The notes beneath the pieces were generated by a model. The model worked only from the letters and a program-made list of their open reading frames with translations, had not been told where the DNA came from and searched no databases. Below, piece after piece: positions 16,906 to 24,599 of a stretch of 64,000 nt of DNA. Every line of letters starts with the position of its first letter. The first letter of the stretch is position 1. Source of the stretch: Selenomonas sp. AB3002 (GTDB lineage: Bacteria > Bacillota > Negativicutes > Selenomonadales > Selenomonadaceae); the NCBI RefSeq assembly GCF_000702545.1, contig NZ_JNIO01000008.1, positions 992,001-1,056,000 on the forward strand, given 5' to 3'. The translations under genes were made by a program, and so were the position numbers.

Positions 16906-18645
16906 TTAGTCATCACCTCCCATGGCTTTTAGCCATTCGTCCGCCGCTGAATCAAAATCGACTGATTTTTTATTGAGGAAATGCAGTTTCCATGCGTCTA
17001 TTATAGCATCAATCGGGTCGATTCTTTTTGCCTGTGTCATTTTATCAATTTTAATTTCACCGAACGAATTTGGCTGTGAAATGACGGCATTGACCGCGCT
17101 CCATGTCAGCAACGAATTATTTTTGTCGTACTCAACAAGTCCCGCCTTTACTGACAACTGAAAATCTATTGTCGGGTCGTTTAGGCTACGCGCAGATTGT
17201 TTAACCTCGACCAAATCACAATCTAAAACAGATTCAAGGTCGGCTAAAAACGTCGCCGCGTTGTGGTTGTCATAGCCACACCCGACAATCTTTAAATCAT
17301 AGTCACGGATGCAAACCGCTAAATCGCCCACAATCGCCTTATAATCTGTCTTAATACCATACATGTCCGACGTTAATGTTATAAGCCCTGCGCCCGCCCA
17401 GACGCCATACGGGGCATCATCCGTTTTTATGTGTTCCTGCAATCTCAATTCGGGCATATAACTATGCGACCATATATATACGCGGTTATCTTCAAGCGGG
17501 AAAAGGAGGGCAATTGATGTTAAATCGCCACCGCTGGAAAGGTCAATCCCGAGATAACATTCACGCCCCCGCATATCCTGCAAGGTTCGCTCTGATGCAC
17601 ATTCCCGCCATTTATCCATGTCAAGCAATGCGCCACCCGTAAAAGTTACCCACTGATTGAGTGATTTTGTCAAAAAATTAACTAATTCATCGCCCTGCTT
17701 TTCCTTCGCATCTATGGCTTTTTCTGCCATTCGCGCAATCTTCGTCGCATCCATTTCAGTGTCGTTCGTCCAAAGTTGAAGCGGATTTGCTTTCGCCCAA
17801 TTTTTCGAATCCCAAATATCATCATCTTTGTCTAGCTCCGCGATATAGATGAATAACGAATCTTTTTTGACGTTACCTGCAAGCACTTGTTTGCAGAATT
17901 TATAATGCTCATAACACGGGGAATTAAGATTAAATCCTGCCGTTGTTATCGCCAAAGTTAAGGCATTATCGACGGCAAGTTGTCCGTCCTGCATCAACTT
18001 ATACATTTGACTTGTAGGGTGTGCGTGATACTCGTCAACTACTGCCAAAATTGAACGAAAACCGTCTGCCGATTTCGTATCCCTGCCGATGGCTTTTATC
18101 GTCGTTCCTGTTACTAAACTCGTTATCGTGCGGTCATATTTTCGGATTTTATAAAGCCCCATCAAATCCCTGTCGGATTCGATAAATTTATCCACCTCGT
18201 CCCAAACAATGTTCGCCTGTTCCTGCTTTGTCGCCGTACAAAAGATACGCCCCCGCTGGTACGACGAAAATGTTGCGCGGTCATTGCACATTGCACCTGC
18301 TAAAAACGACTTGCCATTTTGCCGCCCCATCTGAATATAGGCTTCCCGATAACGCAGGATTTTCGACCTCTTTTTTCGCCATCCGCACAATGAGCCAATA
18401 ATAAAATTTTGGAATCCTCTCATGGTTAATTGTTGCGCGGAAATGCCCTCACCTATGGTTAATTGGTTCGCGATATCGATATGTCTTTCCGCTTCTGCAA
18501 CATCAAAAATATACTCACATTTTGGGTCGTTCATGTCGTCAAGATGCCGCTTACACGCTTGATATTCAGCCCGCCCACATATACGCCCGCCGTTAACAAT
18601 TAATTTTGCATAGGCGGTTGTTCTATCGGCTGTTTTTCTTGCCAT
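16906..18645 (-). CDS. Terminase large subunit
   Basis: The 579-residue packaging motor carries an N-terminal ATPase with a Walker A-like QMGRQNGKSFLAG loop near residue 108 and a Walker B ILAVVDEYHAH near 185. The C-terminal RNase H-like nuclease is shown by YLGIDLSSGGDLTSIALLF near 365 and further acidic positions (VGDLAVCIRDYDL). The family is the Terminase_1 type of HK97-like siphophages. It starts 4 bases after the small subunit stop. Confidence 0.95.
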   Translation of the reverse strand: MARKTADRTTAYAKLIVNGGRICGRAEYQACKRHLDDMNDPKCEYIFDVAEAERHIDIANQLTIGEGISAQQLTMRGFQNFIIGSLCGWRKKRSKILRYREAYIQMGRQNGKSFLAGAMCNDRATFSSYQRGRIFCTATKQEQANIVWDEVDKFIESDRDLMGLYKIRKYDRTITSLVTGTTIKAIGRDTKSADGFRSILAVVDEYHAHPTSQMYKLMQDGQLAVDNALTLAITTAGFNLNSPCYEHYKFCKQVLAGNVKKDSLFIYIAELDKDDDIWDSKNWAKANPLQLWTNDTEMDATKIARMAEKAIDAKEKQGDELVNFLTKSLNQWVTFTGGALLDMDKWRECASERTLQDMRGRECYLGIDLSSGGDLTSIALLFPLEDNRVYIWSHSYMPELRLQEHIKTDDAPYGVWAGAGLITLTSDMYGIKTDYKAIVGDLAVCIRDYDLKIVGCGYDNHNAATFLADLESVLDCDLVEVKQSARSLNDPTIDFQLSVKAGLVEYDKNNSLLTWSAVNAVISQPNSFGEIKIDKMTQAKRIDPIDAIIDAWKLHFLNKKSVDFDSAADEWLKAMGGDD

Positions 18646-18649
18646 AAAA

Positions 18650-19141
18650 TCACGCCTTATTAAGATACTTTAAATACTTGTTTTCCGCTTTTTCTTCGGG
18701 TTGTTTCGGGACAATTAAGCGCAATCTATCAGTAATAGCCAGTCCCAATTTAGACGAGCATTTCATAATTGTATCTTCCGCTTTTTTCTGTACTGCCAGA
18801 AACGGCGAAACCGTTAAGCCGTTTTCAGTTTTGATTACATCGCCATATTTATGCAACTGATTCGCGGCCTTTATATATTTATCCACCGCATCTGCATACA
18901 TCGCAATGTAATGTAAATCAAGATTATCAAGAAAGGGAATTTTCCCCGCTTCCGTCACAACACGCATATATTCTTTTTTCCCTGCTTCCGTGAGCCAGGC
19001 AGGGGCTTCCGCTGTCAATTGGTCGCGGTCACCTTTTAATTTTGATTCCTGGGCGGCTCGCTCCAATTTTTCTTTTTTGCTTGTTTTTCTCGTGGACAAG
19101 GACACCACTTTTCGGGGTCTGCCACCGTTATTTCCTACCAT
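18650..19141 (-). CDS. Terminase small subunit, P27 family
   Basis: The 163-residue protein starts MVGNNGGRPRKVVSL. It has the GRP N-terminus, an APAWLTEAGKKEYMRVV segment, YADAVDKYIKAANQL and a late KAEDTIMKCSSKLGLAITDR helix. This is the P27 terminase small subunit pattern, which recognises the packaging site and delivers DNA to the large subunit. A GAAAGGAG ribosome binding site precedes the ATG. An HNH gene lies just upstream, the order found in HNH-dependent cos phages. Confidence 0.9.
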   Translation of the reverse strand: MVGNNGGRPRKVVSLSTRKTSKKEKLERAAQESKLKGDRDQLTAEAPAWLTEAGKKEYMRVVTEAGKIPFLDNLDLHYIAMYADAVDKYIKAANQLHKYGDVIKTENGLTVSPFLAVQKKAEDTIMKCSSKLGLAITDRLRLIVPKQPEEKAENKYLKYLNKA

Positions 19142-19263
19142 TTTTTAGTCTCCTTTCAAGTGTCTCTAAGGCGTTGAGTTTTGGGCGTTTTTTCGCGGGA
19201 AAAGCGGGGGTGTGGTGGAAGGACAAAAAGTCGAATCTTTCAAATGTCCCCCCGTGGTGGACA
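19142..19263 (-). other. Gap between HNH and terminase genes, candidate cos region
   Basis: This 122-base gap has no ORF and is strongly strand-asymmetric, with G-rich blocks (GCGGGGGTGTGGTGG on the plus strand and CCCCCCGTGGTGG nearby). In HK97-like phages with an adjacent HNH nuclease and P27/Terminase_1 genes, the cohesive-end site often lies here. I cannot see nick sites, so the assignment is positional only. Confidence 0.3.
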
Positions 19264-20205
19264 TTACGCACCCCTAGCCCCCTTTAATGTGTTACACCGA
19301 CAGTGCGCAAGTTGCACATTATCCCAACTATGCACGCCACCTCTGGATAGTGGTTTAATATGGTCTATTGACGGATACATAGCACCAGCGATAAACGCTC
19401 CATCCCTAATCGTATAATCATTCACATCAACAACACGCCCGCACAATTTGCATCTACCATTATCCCGTTCAATCAATTTTTCCAGTGAAATATTTTTATC
19501 AACAATTTTCCCTCGTAATCTTTTTTTAGCGTGTATGTGTTGTAATCGTTTTTGATATTTATCCCGACAAACTTCCGAGCAAAAAACTTTGCTTTTCTTT
19601 ACTGTCGGCGTAAACTCACATCCACAATTTCGGCAATACTTTCTTTGTACTTTATAAACTGCTTCGCGTCTTTGTTCTGCACGCTGTCTGTTTTGTTGTC
19701 TATTATATTCCTTTTGGCATTCAACACTACAGCATGACCGCTTTGCCTTATCCATAAAAACCTGTCCACAAATTACACAAATATTAGTATACCATCCCTC
19801 AATCTTTCCCACATATTTTAGCGGTTTCGCCCTATCATTTTTTACTTGCGCAATATGTTTTGCTGAACACTCCCGCGAACAAAATCGATAACTATGCTTA
19901 TTTCTTACTACGCCACCATAAAAAAGTTTCCCACACCATTCGCATATATACTTATGTGTTAAGGATTTGTTTTCCTGGTGGCGTTTATAGCTCGGCGTGC
20001 ACTTATCACAACAGTATATTTGATTCTTTTTAGATGCTAAAAATTCCGTCTTGCACGTAGGGCATATTTTTAGCGTTTTCTCTACTGGCGTATATCTTTT
20101 CTTGCTGGCTATTACTCGACATTCCTCCGAACAATACTTAGCAAAACTAACGCCAATTACCTTGACATAATTCCTGCCACAAATCAAGCACGTTCTTTCC
20201 TTCAT
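19264..20205 (-). CDS. HNH endonuclease with five zinc-ribbon-like knuckle units
   Basis: This 313-residue protein has five CxxC...CxxxC units. They start near residues 7 (CLICGRNY), 48 (CPTCKTEF), 89 (CEWCGKLF), 143 (CVICGQVF) and 196 (CRNCGCEF). A classical HNH domain follows near 252-310: CKLCGRVVD, IDHIKPLSRGGVHSWDNVQL, and a final HCRCNTLKG. The Asp-His, Asn and His positions are present. Phage HNH proteins beside terminase genes can nick cos DNA with the terminase. The zinc array is unusually long and may give DNA specificity. It could alternatively be a homing nuclease. Confidence 0.85.
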   Translation of the reverse strand: MKERTCLICGRNYVKVIGVSFAKYCSEECRVIASKKRYTPVEKTLKICPTCKTEFLASKKNQIYCCDKCTPSYKRHQENKSLTHKYICEWCGKLFYGGVVRNKHSYRFCSRECSAKHIAQVKNDRAKPLKYVGKIEGWYTNICVICGQVFMDKAKRSCCSVECQKEYNRQQNRQRAEQRREAVYKVQRKYCRNCGCEFTPTVKKSKVFCSEVCRDKYQKRLQHIHAKKRLRGKIVDKNISLEKLIERDNGRCKLCGRVVDVNDYTIRDGAFIAGAMYPSIDHIKPLSRGGVHSWDNVQLAHCRCNTLKGARGA

Positions 20206-20588
20206 GCCTTACCTCTTATCGCGAGCAGTTTCCTTCTCATTTCTTCCGCAACTTCTCCACCTTTTGCATACGCTTCGTGGATTAAATCGTGCGTTCTTTT
20301 TGACACCACAACCAAATTATCTAAGCTCAATGCCAGGTCGGGTCGCTCTTTAACTGTCCAGATATGATGCACCGTATGACCTTCAATAAATCGCTGTTCA
20401 TACTGTAATAAATATTCGTCTGTATAGTTCGCCCTGTGCCGTGCGGCTGTCGCTGTTTTCTTCCACAAATACGAATTATACATATTATCATGCTCGACCT
20501 TATCCCGCCTTTCTGGCGGTGCATAGCAAGAACATTTTTCGCCTTGTTTTACAAACTTTCCGCATCGAGCACAGTACCGCACTAGCAT
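20202..20588 (-). CDS. HNH endonuclease, small, 128 aa
   Basis: The ATG at 20588 (MLVRYCARCGKFVKQG) overlaps the stop of the glycosyltransferase-like gene and is preferred to a longer frame reading back into it. An N-terminal zinc knuckle (CARCGKF...CSC) is followed by an HNH core: GHTVHHIWTVKERPDLALSL, then DNLVVVSKRTHDLIHEA. The His-His, Asn and His positions match the fold. It is one of three HNH proteins between the leader and the terminase genes. Confidence 0.82.
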   Translation of the reverse strand: MLVRYCARCGKFVKQGEKCSCYAPPERRDKVEHDNMYNSYLWKKTATAARHRANYTDEYLLQYEQRFIEGHTVHHIWTVKERPDLALSLDNLVVVSKRTHDLIHEAYAKGGEVAEEMRRKLLAIRGKA

Positions 20589-21442
20589 TCTTTTCGCCAC
20601 CTTTCCGCCAAAATTTTCGGGGTACAATTATTCCATGCAATGTGATGATGTAAGCGCAAATGGCTTCCGCCCATTGCTCCAATCGTGACACATGATGGCG
20701 CACACATCACCGAATAAAATGATTTCCTATATGTTCCATTTGCTAAATAAATATCCGTCAATCCTCCTGCATTTGATTGCGTTTTTGTTTGCACCACAAT
20801 CGCCCGAAGAATTGTGAAGAATAATTCGCCACGGATGCCCCCGACAACATAGGTATTTGTATCTTCGTTTATTCTTCCGATTATCTCAATCCGATTGTCG
20901 GTTTTAAAAAACCATACGTTCATCGCTTTGCGAATTAACTGTCGTTCCCATGTGCCAGATTTAACCCCTCCTATTAAATCTCCTCCTTGTCCCAATGCGA
21001 CGGTTTTTGCCCCGCTTTTATCCAGAAAATCAAACATTGCATTATATAATTTATCAAGATTATTGCACGATTGAATCTTTAATTTTTTGCCGTCTTTTGA
21101 TTCATACCGAAATTGAAAGTCTTTATAATCATCGTCGAGAACAATAAAATAATCAAAGCCCAAATCTTTCGCAATATCAAAAACTGCATTGCGGGCATAA
21201 ACGACAACACGCCTATCATTATCATTGTCCATTATGTCGAATTTTCCGTCATAATCCGCCTTGCAAAACTGCACAACCTGGTCGCCGTATATCTCCCGAT
21301 AACGCTCCTCCTGGTCGTCCTCGTCGTCAATTACGATGTAAATTTTACCCGTGTAATTTTGTTTTTTTAATGTCTTATAGGTAATGACATTATCCGCCCT
21401 GCCATGCGTCAGAATGAATACCGCAAAATTCCTGTCAATCAT
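20582..21442 (-). CDS. Glycosyltransferase-like protein, TET-associated (TAGT) type
   Basis: The 286-residue protein begins with FAVFILTHGRADNVITYKTL, then KIYIVIDDEDDQEERY, RRVVVYARNAVFDIAKDLG, and a GT-A-like acidic motif YFIVLDDDYKDF near residue 104. A late region carries GGIRGELFF and PSCVTIG. This layout matches what I know of the TET-associated glycosyltransferase (TAGT/GREB1-related) group of phages, proposed to add sugars to modified bases in DNA. A neighbouring ParB-like gene is also typical. I see no TET/JBP dioxygenase in the window, so the acceptor is unknown. The ATG at 21442 is chosen over a GTG three codons upstream. Confidence 0.65.
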   Translation of the reverse strand: MIDRNFAVFILTHGRADNVITYKTLKKQNYTGKIYIVIDDEDDQEERYREIYGDQVVQFCKADYDGKFDIMDNDNDRRVVVYARNAVFDIAKDLGFDYFIVLDDDYKDFQFRYESKDGKKLKIQSCNNLDKLYNAMFDFLDKSGAKTVALGQGGDLIGGVKSGTWERQLIRKAMNVWFFKTDNRIEIIGRINEDTNTYVVGGIRGELFFTILRAIVVQTKTQSNAGGLTDIYLANGTYRKSFYSVMCAPSCVTIGAMGGSHLRLHHHIAWNNCTPKILAERWRKEC

Positions 21443-22184
21443 TTTTGACACCTGCCTCCGCTAACATTTCGTCAATCTCTTTTGAGAGATTAACATAGCC
21501 GTCACGAATAGCATCGTTATAGTCGATAATAACTAGGGCGGAATCCTCCATAAGTCGCTGAATTTCTGGCGTTGTTTGGGCATAAAACTCCGCTATTTTG
21601 GCATAATTAAAAACGTTGTGCCTAGCAGTCGCCAGCATCAAAAAACGCTTAACATCTTCGTCAAGATTTGCGCTATGTATGGCTTCCATTAACTGCTCGG
21701 ATTTGGTAGTGTCAACCAGCTCCGATGCCGAGACTTCTTCCCCTGTAATTTCGTAGTGCGGAATATCGACCTTTTTTGTATATGTATCATCTTCCGCAAT
21801 TTCTTCAGCGGTTTTAAATCCGTATTCCTCCATGTCTATCGAAGATATTGATTTCAATTCCGCTTCTAATGCCTTTACATCGAAGCCGCTATTCATCGTC
21901 AGCTGATTATGAATCAGCCCGTATGCGCGCCGCTGTTCGTCCGTCAAGCCGTCCAATTTAATCACGGGTATCTTAGTATGGCCTAGCTCTTTTGCCGCTT
22001 GTAGACGGCCATGACCTGCAACTACCTGCCCATTCCATGTCGCTATAGGGTCGTTAAATCCAAACTCCTTTATACTAGCTTTAATTTGTTCGATTTGCTC
22101 GGGCGGATGTTCCTTCGCGTTATTCTCATAAGGCGTAATCTGTCCTATATCAATATATTCAACTTTTAATTTATGTGTTTCCAT
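21435..22184 (-). CDS. ParB/Srx-like nuclease-domain protein
   Basis: The 249-residue protein starts METHKLKVEYIDIGQI. It has a ParB N-terminal domain: PYENNAKEHPPEQIEQI, IKEFGFNDPIATW, and the phosphate-binding GHGRLQAAKELG box near residue 57, then LIHNQL. The second half is a different helical domain (LMLATARHNVFNYAKIAEF, ALVIIDYNDAIRDGYV). In phages such proteins are usually fused or adjacent to DNA methyltransferases. No methyltransferase is present here; the neighbour is the TAGT-like gene (8-base overlap). Confidence 0.82.
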   Translation of the reverse strand: METHKLKVEYIDIGQITPYENNAKEHPPEQIEQIKASIKEFGFNDPIATWNGQVVAGHGRLQAAKELGHTKIPVIKLDGLTDEQRRAYGLIHNQLTMNSGFDVKALEAELKSISSIDMEEYGFKTAEEIAEDDTYTKKVDIPHYEITGEEVSASELVDTTKSEQLMEAIHSANLDEDVKRFLMLATARHNVFNYAKIAEFYAQTTPEIQRLMEDSALVIIDYNDAIRDGYVNLSKEIDEMLAEAGVKND

Positions 22185-22726
22185 GCTTTTCCCTCCGCTA
22201 TCAATCTAATCGGCGTGACGGTTACGTTGAATTTTTCAGCTAAGGCTTTAGCCCCATAAACCGCGTCGCCCTTTATGTAGTGCCGTTTTATAAATCTTGC
22301 TTGTTCCTCTGTTAATTTGTGATTCCCATGCGCTTCACCTTGCAACGGCTTATTTAGATGATTTTCCCACGCATGATGAATGTTATCTAAGCAGGACACC
22401 CATTCTAAATTCGCCGCGTGATTATTTGTCTTATTGCCGTCTTTATGATTCACTTGTTCCAGATGCTTAGGATTTTCGACAAAAGCCTCCGCAACAAGCC
22501 TATGCACAAACTTTAATATTCTTTGCCCGTCGATGTTTGCATCAAGTTGCAAATATCCTTTCGTGTCCTTTGAACCACGTACAAAATGCGTTGATATATG
22601 AACGCATTTGCCGTTACTACGCATTATTGTCCGTTCTAACGCTTTTATTCGTCCATAATTACTAATCATATAGATACCTTCCATGCCTGGAACGCTCCGC
22701 CATATTTCGCCCTGTATTTGTTCCAT
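22166..22726 (-). CDS. NUMOD4/HNH homing-type endonuclease
   Basis: This 186-residue protein has an N-terminal NUMOD4 motif (EIWRSVPGMEGIYMISNYGR). An HNH_3 core follows: FVHRLVAEAFVEN, then VNHKDGNKTNNHAANLEWVS near residues 90-110. A C-terminal helix-turn-helix-like NUMOD region (GAKALAEKFNVTVTPIRLI) completes it. This is the domain order of free-standing group I-like homing endonucleases. It is the first gene of the late operon and overlaps the ParB-like gene by 19 bases. Insertion as a mobile gene is plausible. Confidence 0.85.
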   Translation of the reverse strand: MEQIQGEIWRSVPGMEGIYMISNYGRIKALERTIMRSNGKCVHISTHFVRGSKDTKGYLQLDANIDGQRILKFVHRLVAEAFVENPKHLEQVNHKDGNKTNNHAANLEWVSCLDNIHHAWENHLNKPLQGEAHGNHKLTEEQARFIKRHYIKGDAVYGAKALAEKFNVTVTPIRLIAEGKAWKHIN

Positions 22727-22751
22727 GTTACCACCTCATTTCTGGTACGAC

Positions 22752-22777
22752 AAAAGGCCACCGCCCCACGATGGCCT
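22752..22777 (-). terminator. Hairpin plus T-run in the late-operon leader
   Basis: On the minus strand AGGCCA (22772-22777) pairs with TGGCCT (22755-22760) across an 11-base loop and is followed by four T. It lies between the -10 box at 22822-22827 and the first late gene, so it would cut late transcription short unless antiterminated. The short stem makes it a weak terminator. Confidence 0.4.
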
Positions 22778-22821
22778 CGCCGTGTAAGAGATATTTACTA
22801 GGGGGAATGTTCCACGCTTTT

Positions 22822-22827
22822 ATTATA
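22822..22827 (-). promoter_or_regulatory. Candidate late promoter, -10 box TATAAT
   Basis: The minus strand carries a perfect TATAAT between the early-operon terminator and the late genes, about 95 bases upstream of the HNH gene start. No good -35 hexamer is found 16-18 bases upstream, consistent with a promoter that needs an activator, or a chance match. Confidence 0.4.
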
Positions 22828-22861
22828 GCGGAATTTCGGGCGTGTACGTTGCCAGGGCACG

Positions 22862-22885
22862 AAAAAAGGGAGGTTTTTACCTCCC
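22862..22885 (-). terminator. Intrinsic terminator of the early operon
   Basis: On the minus strand GGGAGGT and ACCTCCC form a 7-base-pair perfect stem with a 4-base loop, followed by six T. It lies directly after the stop of the last early gene at 22892. Confidence 0.8.
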
Positions 22886-22891
22886 CGATGC

Positions 22892-23092
22892 TCATTGCGG
22901 TGTCTGCTGAATCCGCTTTATGATGCCCCGATACTCCCGCCAGATTTCGTCAACCTGCTTCGTCATTTCGTGCAATTGTACTTCTTTGCGGTTGATTTCG
23001 TCCTGGGCGGCAATCAGCTTTAAATAAGTAACGCCCAAAGTTACCGCCAGCCCAACGCACACGCAAATCAAAAACGACGTTATTTTATTCAT
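22892..23092 (-). CDS. Small single-TM phage protein, 66 aa
   Basis: Starts MNKITSFLICVCVGLAVTLG behind GGAGGAATC. Residues about 5-25 form a membrane segment, and the rest is a charged helix (QDEINRKEVQLHEMTKQVDE) likely to be a coiled coil. It is the last gene before the early terminator and overlaps the upstream gene by 8 bases. Membrane-anchored coiled coils of this size sometimes act in lysis or superinfection exclusion; function unknown here. Confidence 0.6.
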   Translation of the reverse strand: MNKITSFLICVCVGLAVTLGVTYLKLIAAQDEINRKEVQLHEMTKQVDEIWREYRGIIKRIQQTPQ

Positions 23093-23300
23093 CGCTAGAT
23101 TCCTCCGCTTCTAGCCATTTAATTTTTCCGTCTATGCAATGGCTTTTATCCCATTCGTGCGCCTTAAATTTGCAGGCCATCACGCCATAAATATTCATTT
23201 CCCGATATGCGCATCCGTTGCAATTGTCGCTCGAATATCTTTCTAGCCACCACGCAAATTCGGACGCGGACATTTTACGAATCCTGCTTATGTTTTTCAT
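23085..23300 (-). CDS. Cys-containing small phage protein, 71 aa
   Basis: Starts MKNISRIRKMSASEFAWWL and contains DNCNGCAYREMNIYGVMACK and SHCIDGKIKWLE. The CxxC pair plus two later Cys, with a Trp-rich context, suggests a small metal-binding protein. This pattern recurs among Firmicute phage proteins of unknown role. It overlaps both neighbours, which supports expression. Confidence 0.6.
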   Translation of the reverse strand: MKNISRIRKMSASEFAWWLERYSSDNCNGCAYREMNIYGVMACKFKAHEWDKSHCIDGKIKWLEAEESSDE

Positions 23301-23505
23301 ACATTTCGCCTTTCACTTTTACGAACAATTTCGACCATTTTTCATTCATCACGATAATAGATTCGTTGATTTTCTCCGCTAAATTTAGCATCATATTGTA
23401 CTGTTCCTGCCATTTATCATTAAGCCGCCATGCAAACATCACCATGACGACAGCAGACAAAAAAGATATTACCGCAATAACCGCCCAGATGCTACTTTCC
23501 GTCAT
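23275..23505 (-). CDS. Small membrane protein with coiled coil, 76 aa
   Basis: The ATG at 23505 (MTESSIWAVIAVISFLSAV) has a GAGAGG site 8 bases upstream, so it is chosen over an in-frame ATG 42 bases further up. Residues 6-26 are a membrane segment. The remainder (NMMLNLAEKINESIIVMNEK) is helical and amphipathic. Function unknown; it is one of three adjacent single-TM genes. Confidence 0.6.
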   Translation of the reverse strand: MTESSIWAVIAVISFLSAVVMVMFAWRLNDKWQEQYNMMLNLAEKINESIIVMNEKWSKLFVKVKGEMYEKHKQDS

Positions 23506-23677
23506 TTTTTGATTCCTCTCTTTCCCCTCTCGCAAACGCCCACGCAATCAACGCCACCATAATTGCAGGCCACACCGTCCTGAAAAACTCAATATCTGGG
23601 CAAAACCAAAAGCACAGCACCATGCCAATGAGTATGCCAGTACATAAATACCAGGCGTTATCCTCTGTCCTTGACAA
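23492..23677 (-). CDS. Small membrane protein with TTG start, 61 aa
   Basis: The frame starts at a TTG (LSRTEDNAWYLCTG, read as Met) with GGAGG eight bases upstream. It has two hydrophobic segments, about residues 9-25 (YLCTGILIGMVLCFWFC) and 34-48 (TVWPAIMVALIAWAF), and a charged tail. Short overlaps with both neighbours support it. Two TM segments and a charged tail are also seen in holins, but it lies in the early operon. Confidence 0.5.
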   Translation of the reverse strand: MSRTEDNAWYLCTGILIGMVLCFWFCPDIEFFRTVWPAIMVALIAWAFARGEREESKNDGK

Positions 23678-23843
23678 TGTCCATCCTCCAATCGCCCACG
23701 TTAATCAAGAAAAAACAGCCACCAGTGCCCTTATCCATATCTCTGGCGAACACACACCCTGGGCAAGTGCCATCATCCCTGCCCGTAGCTTCGCAATGCT
23801 TTACAATCTCTTTAACCGCCTGCACCATTTGCTTATCAGTCAT
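23658..23843 (-). CDS. Small Cys-containing phage protein, 61 aa
   Basis: Starts MTDKQMVQAVKEIVKHCEA behind GGAGGAG. It contains a Cys cluster (DDGTCPGCVFARD followed by GGCFF), suggesting a small metal site. It overlaps the next gene by 20 bases and the previous by 8. No known function. Confidence 0.6.
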   Translation of the reverse strand: MTDKQMVQAVKEIVKHCEATGRDDGTCPGCVFARDMDKGTGGCFFLINVGDWRMDIVKDRG

Positions 23844-24036
23844 TGCTTATCTCCTCCTCATCCAACTTAACCATTATTATCGTATCTCTGCTCATTCTGC
23901 GGCCCTCCATTCGTTTTTCTCTCGTCGGCGAAGCCGCAAAGTATAGCGTGGATTTCTTAAGCCCCCATTTGTCTGCCAAGACGGGAATTGTTCCTATATC
24001 AACAAACCTATCTCCACGATATAAAGCGTACACCAT
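23836..24036 (-). CDS. Small phage protein, possible helix-turn-helix, 66 aa
   Basis: Starts MVYALYRGDRFVDIGTIPV behind GGAGG. The segment LADKWGLKKSTLYFAASPT looks like the short helix-turn-helix found in many phage proteins that begin with xYALYxGDxFxxxGT. It ends in an acidic tail (KLDEEEISND). Probably DNA-binding; target unknown. Confidence 0.6.
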   Translation of the reverse strand: MVYALYRGDRFVDIGTIPVLADKWGLKKSTLYFAASPTREKRMEGRRMSRDTIIMVKLDEEEISND

Positions 24037-24038
24037 TG

Positions 24039-24194
24039 CTACCGCCTCCGCTCTTTATAAACCTCCTGTAATTCGTTTAGAGCCGCCACCACCTGCGAAC
24101 ATATCAGCGTGTCGCACTTCACACCACCACGAAGGATAATGCCTGTCTCGAACAGTTTTATCAACTTATCCAATGCTTCTTCTTTCCTTGTCAT
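24039..24194 (-). CDS. Small phage protein, 51 aa
   Basis: An ORF reading MTRKEEALDKLIKLFETGII lies in the exact gap between its neighbours: its start overlaps the preceding stop by 4 bases, and its stop is 2 bases before the next ATG. An AACGAGG-like site is weak. The protein is charged and helical with two Cys (VKCDTLICSQ). Function unknown. Confidence 0.55.
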   Translation of the reverse strand: MTRKEEALDKLIKLFETGIILRGGVKCDTLICSQVVAALNELQEVYKERRR

Positions 24195-24403
24195 TCCTCG
24201 TCCTCCACAATCTCCGCCTCGCCTGTCAACAAACGCCGTAATAAATTGTCACCGTCATACCAGCCACCAACAAATATTTCCTGCTTCAATCCTTCCTTTG
24301 TGAATTTACAGTTGATTTCAAAGACGACTCCCAACCTCACCATAAATTCTTCGCCCAGCTTCTTGCCGAACATCTTAGCAACCTGCTCCATTTTATTTTC
24401 CAT
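24191..24403 (-). CDS. Small phage protein, tandem paralogue A, 70 aa
   Basis: Starts MENKMEQVAKMFGKKLGEEF and continues with a beta-like stretch (VRLGVVFEINCKFTKEGL) and an acidic end. Its N-terminus matches the next gene upstream (MTENKMKQVAENLGVKMGREF), so the two form a diverged tandem duplication. Function unknown. Confidence 0.6.
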   Translation of the reverse strand: MENKMEQVAKMFGKKLGEEFMVRLGVVFEINCKFTKEGLKQEIFVGGWYDGDNLLRRLLTGEAEIVEDEE

Positions 24404-24599
24404 AAACTCTCGCCCTCGTTCCTTTTATCAAGCTATCCAGCCAATAATCAGACAAAAACTGCCCGTCTTTTGTGCAAATAACCAGACCTCTTTTTGTGAT
24501 TTTCCCTCGAAATTTCAAAGCATCTGTGCCGAAAATAAACTCTCGTCCCATTTTAACGCCTAAATTTTCCGCTACCTGCTTCATCTTATTTTCTGTCAT
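24393..24599 (-). CDS. Small phage protein, tandem paralogue B, 68 aa
   Basis: The ATG at 24599 (MTENKMKQVAENLGVKMG) is preferred, since it has GGAGGG upstream and aligns with the paralogue at 24191-24403. The common pattern is NKMxQVAxxxGxKxGxEF, then FRGKITKRGLVICTKDGQFL against CKFTKEGLKQEIFVGG, suggesting a small alpha/beta fold. It overlaps its paralogue by 11 bases. Confidence 0.6.
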   Translation of the reverse strand: MTENKMKQVAENLGVKMGREFIFGTDALKFRGKITKRGLVICTKDGQFLSDYWLDSLIKGTRARVYGK

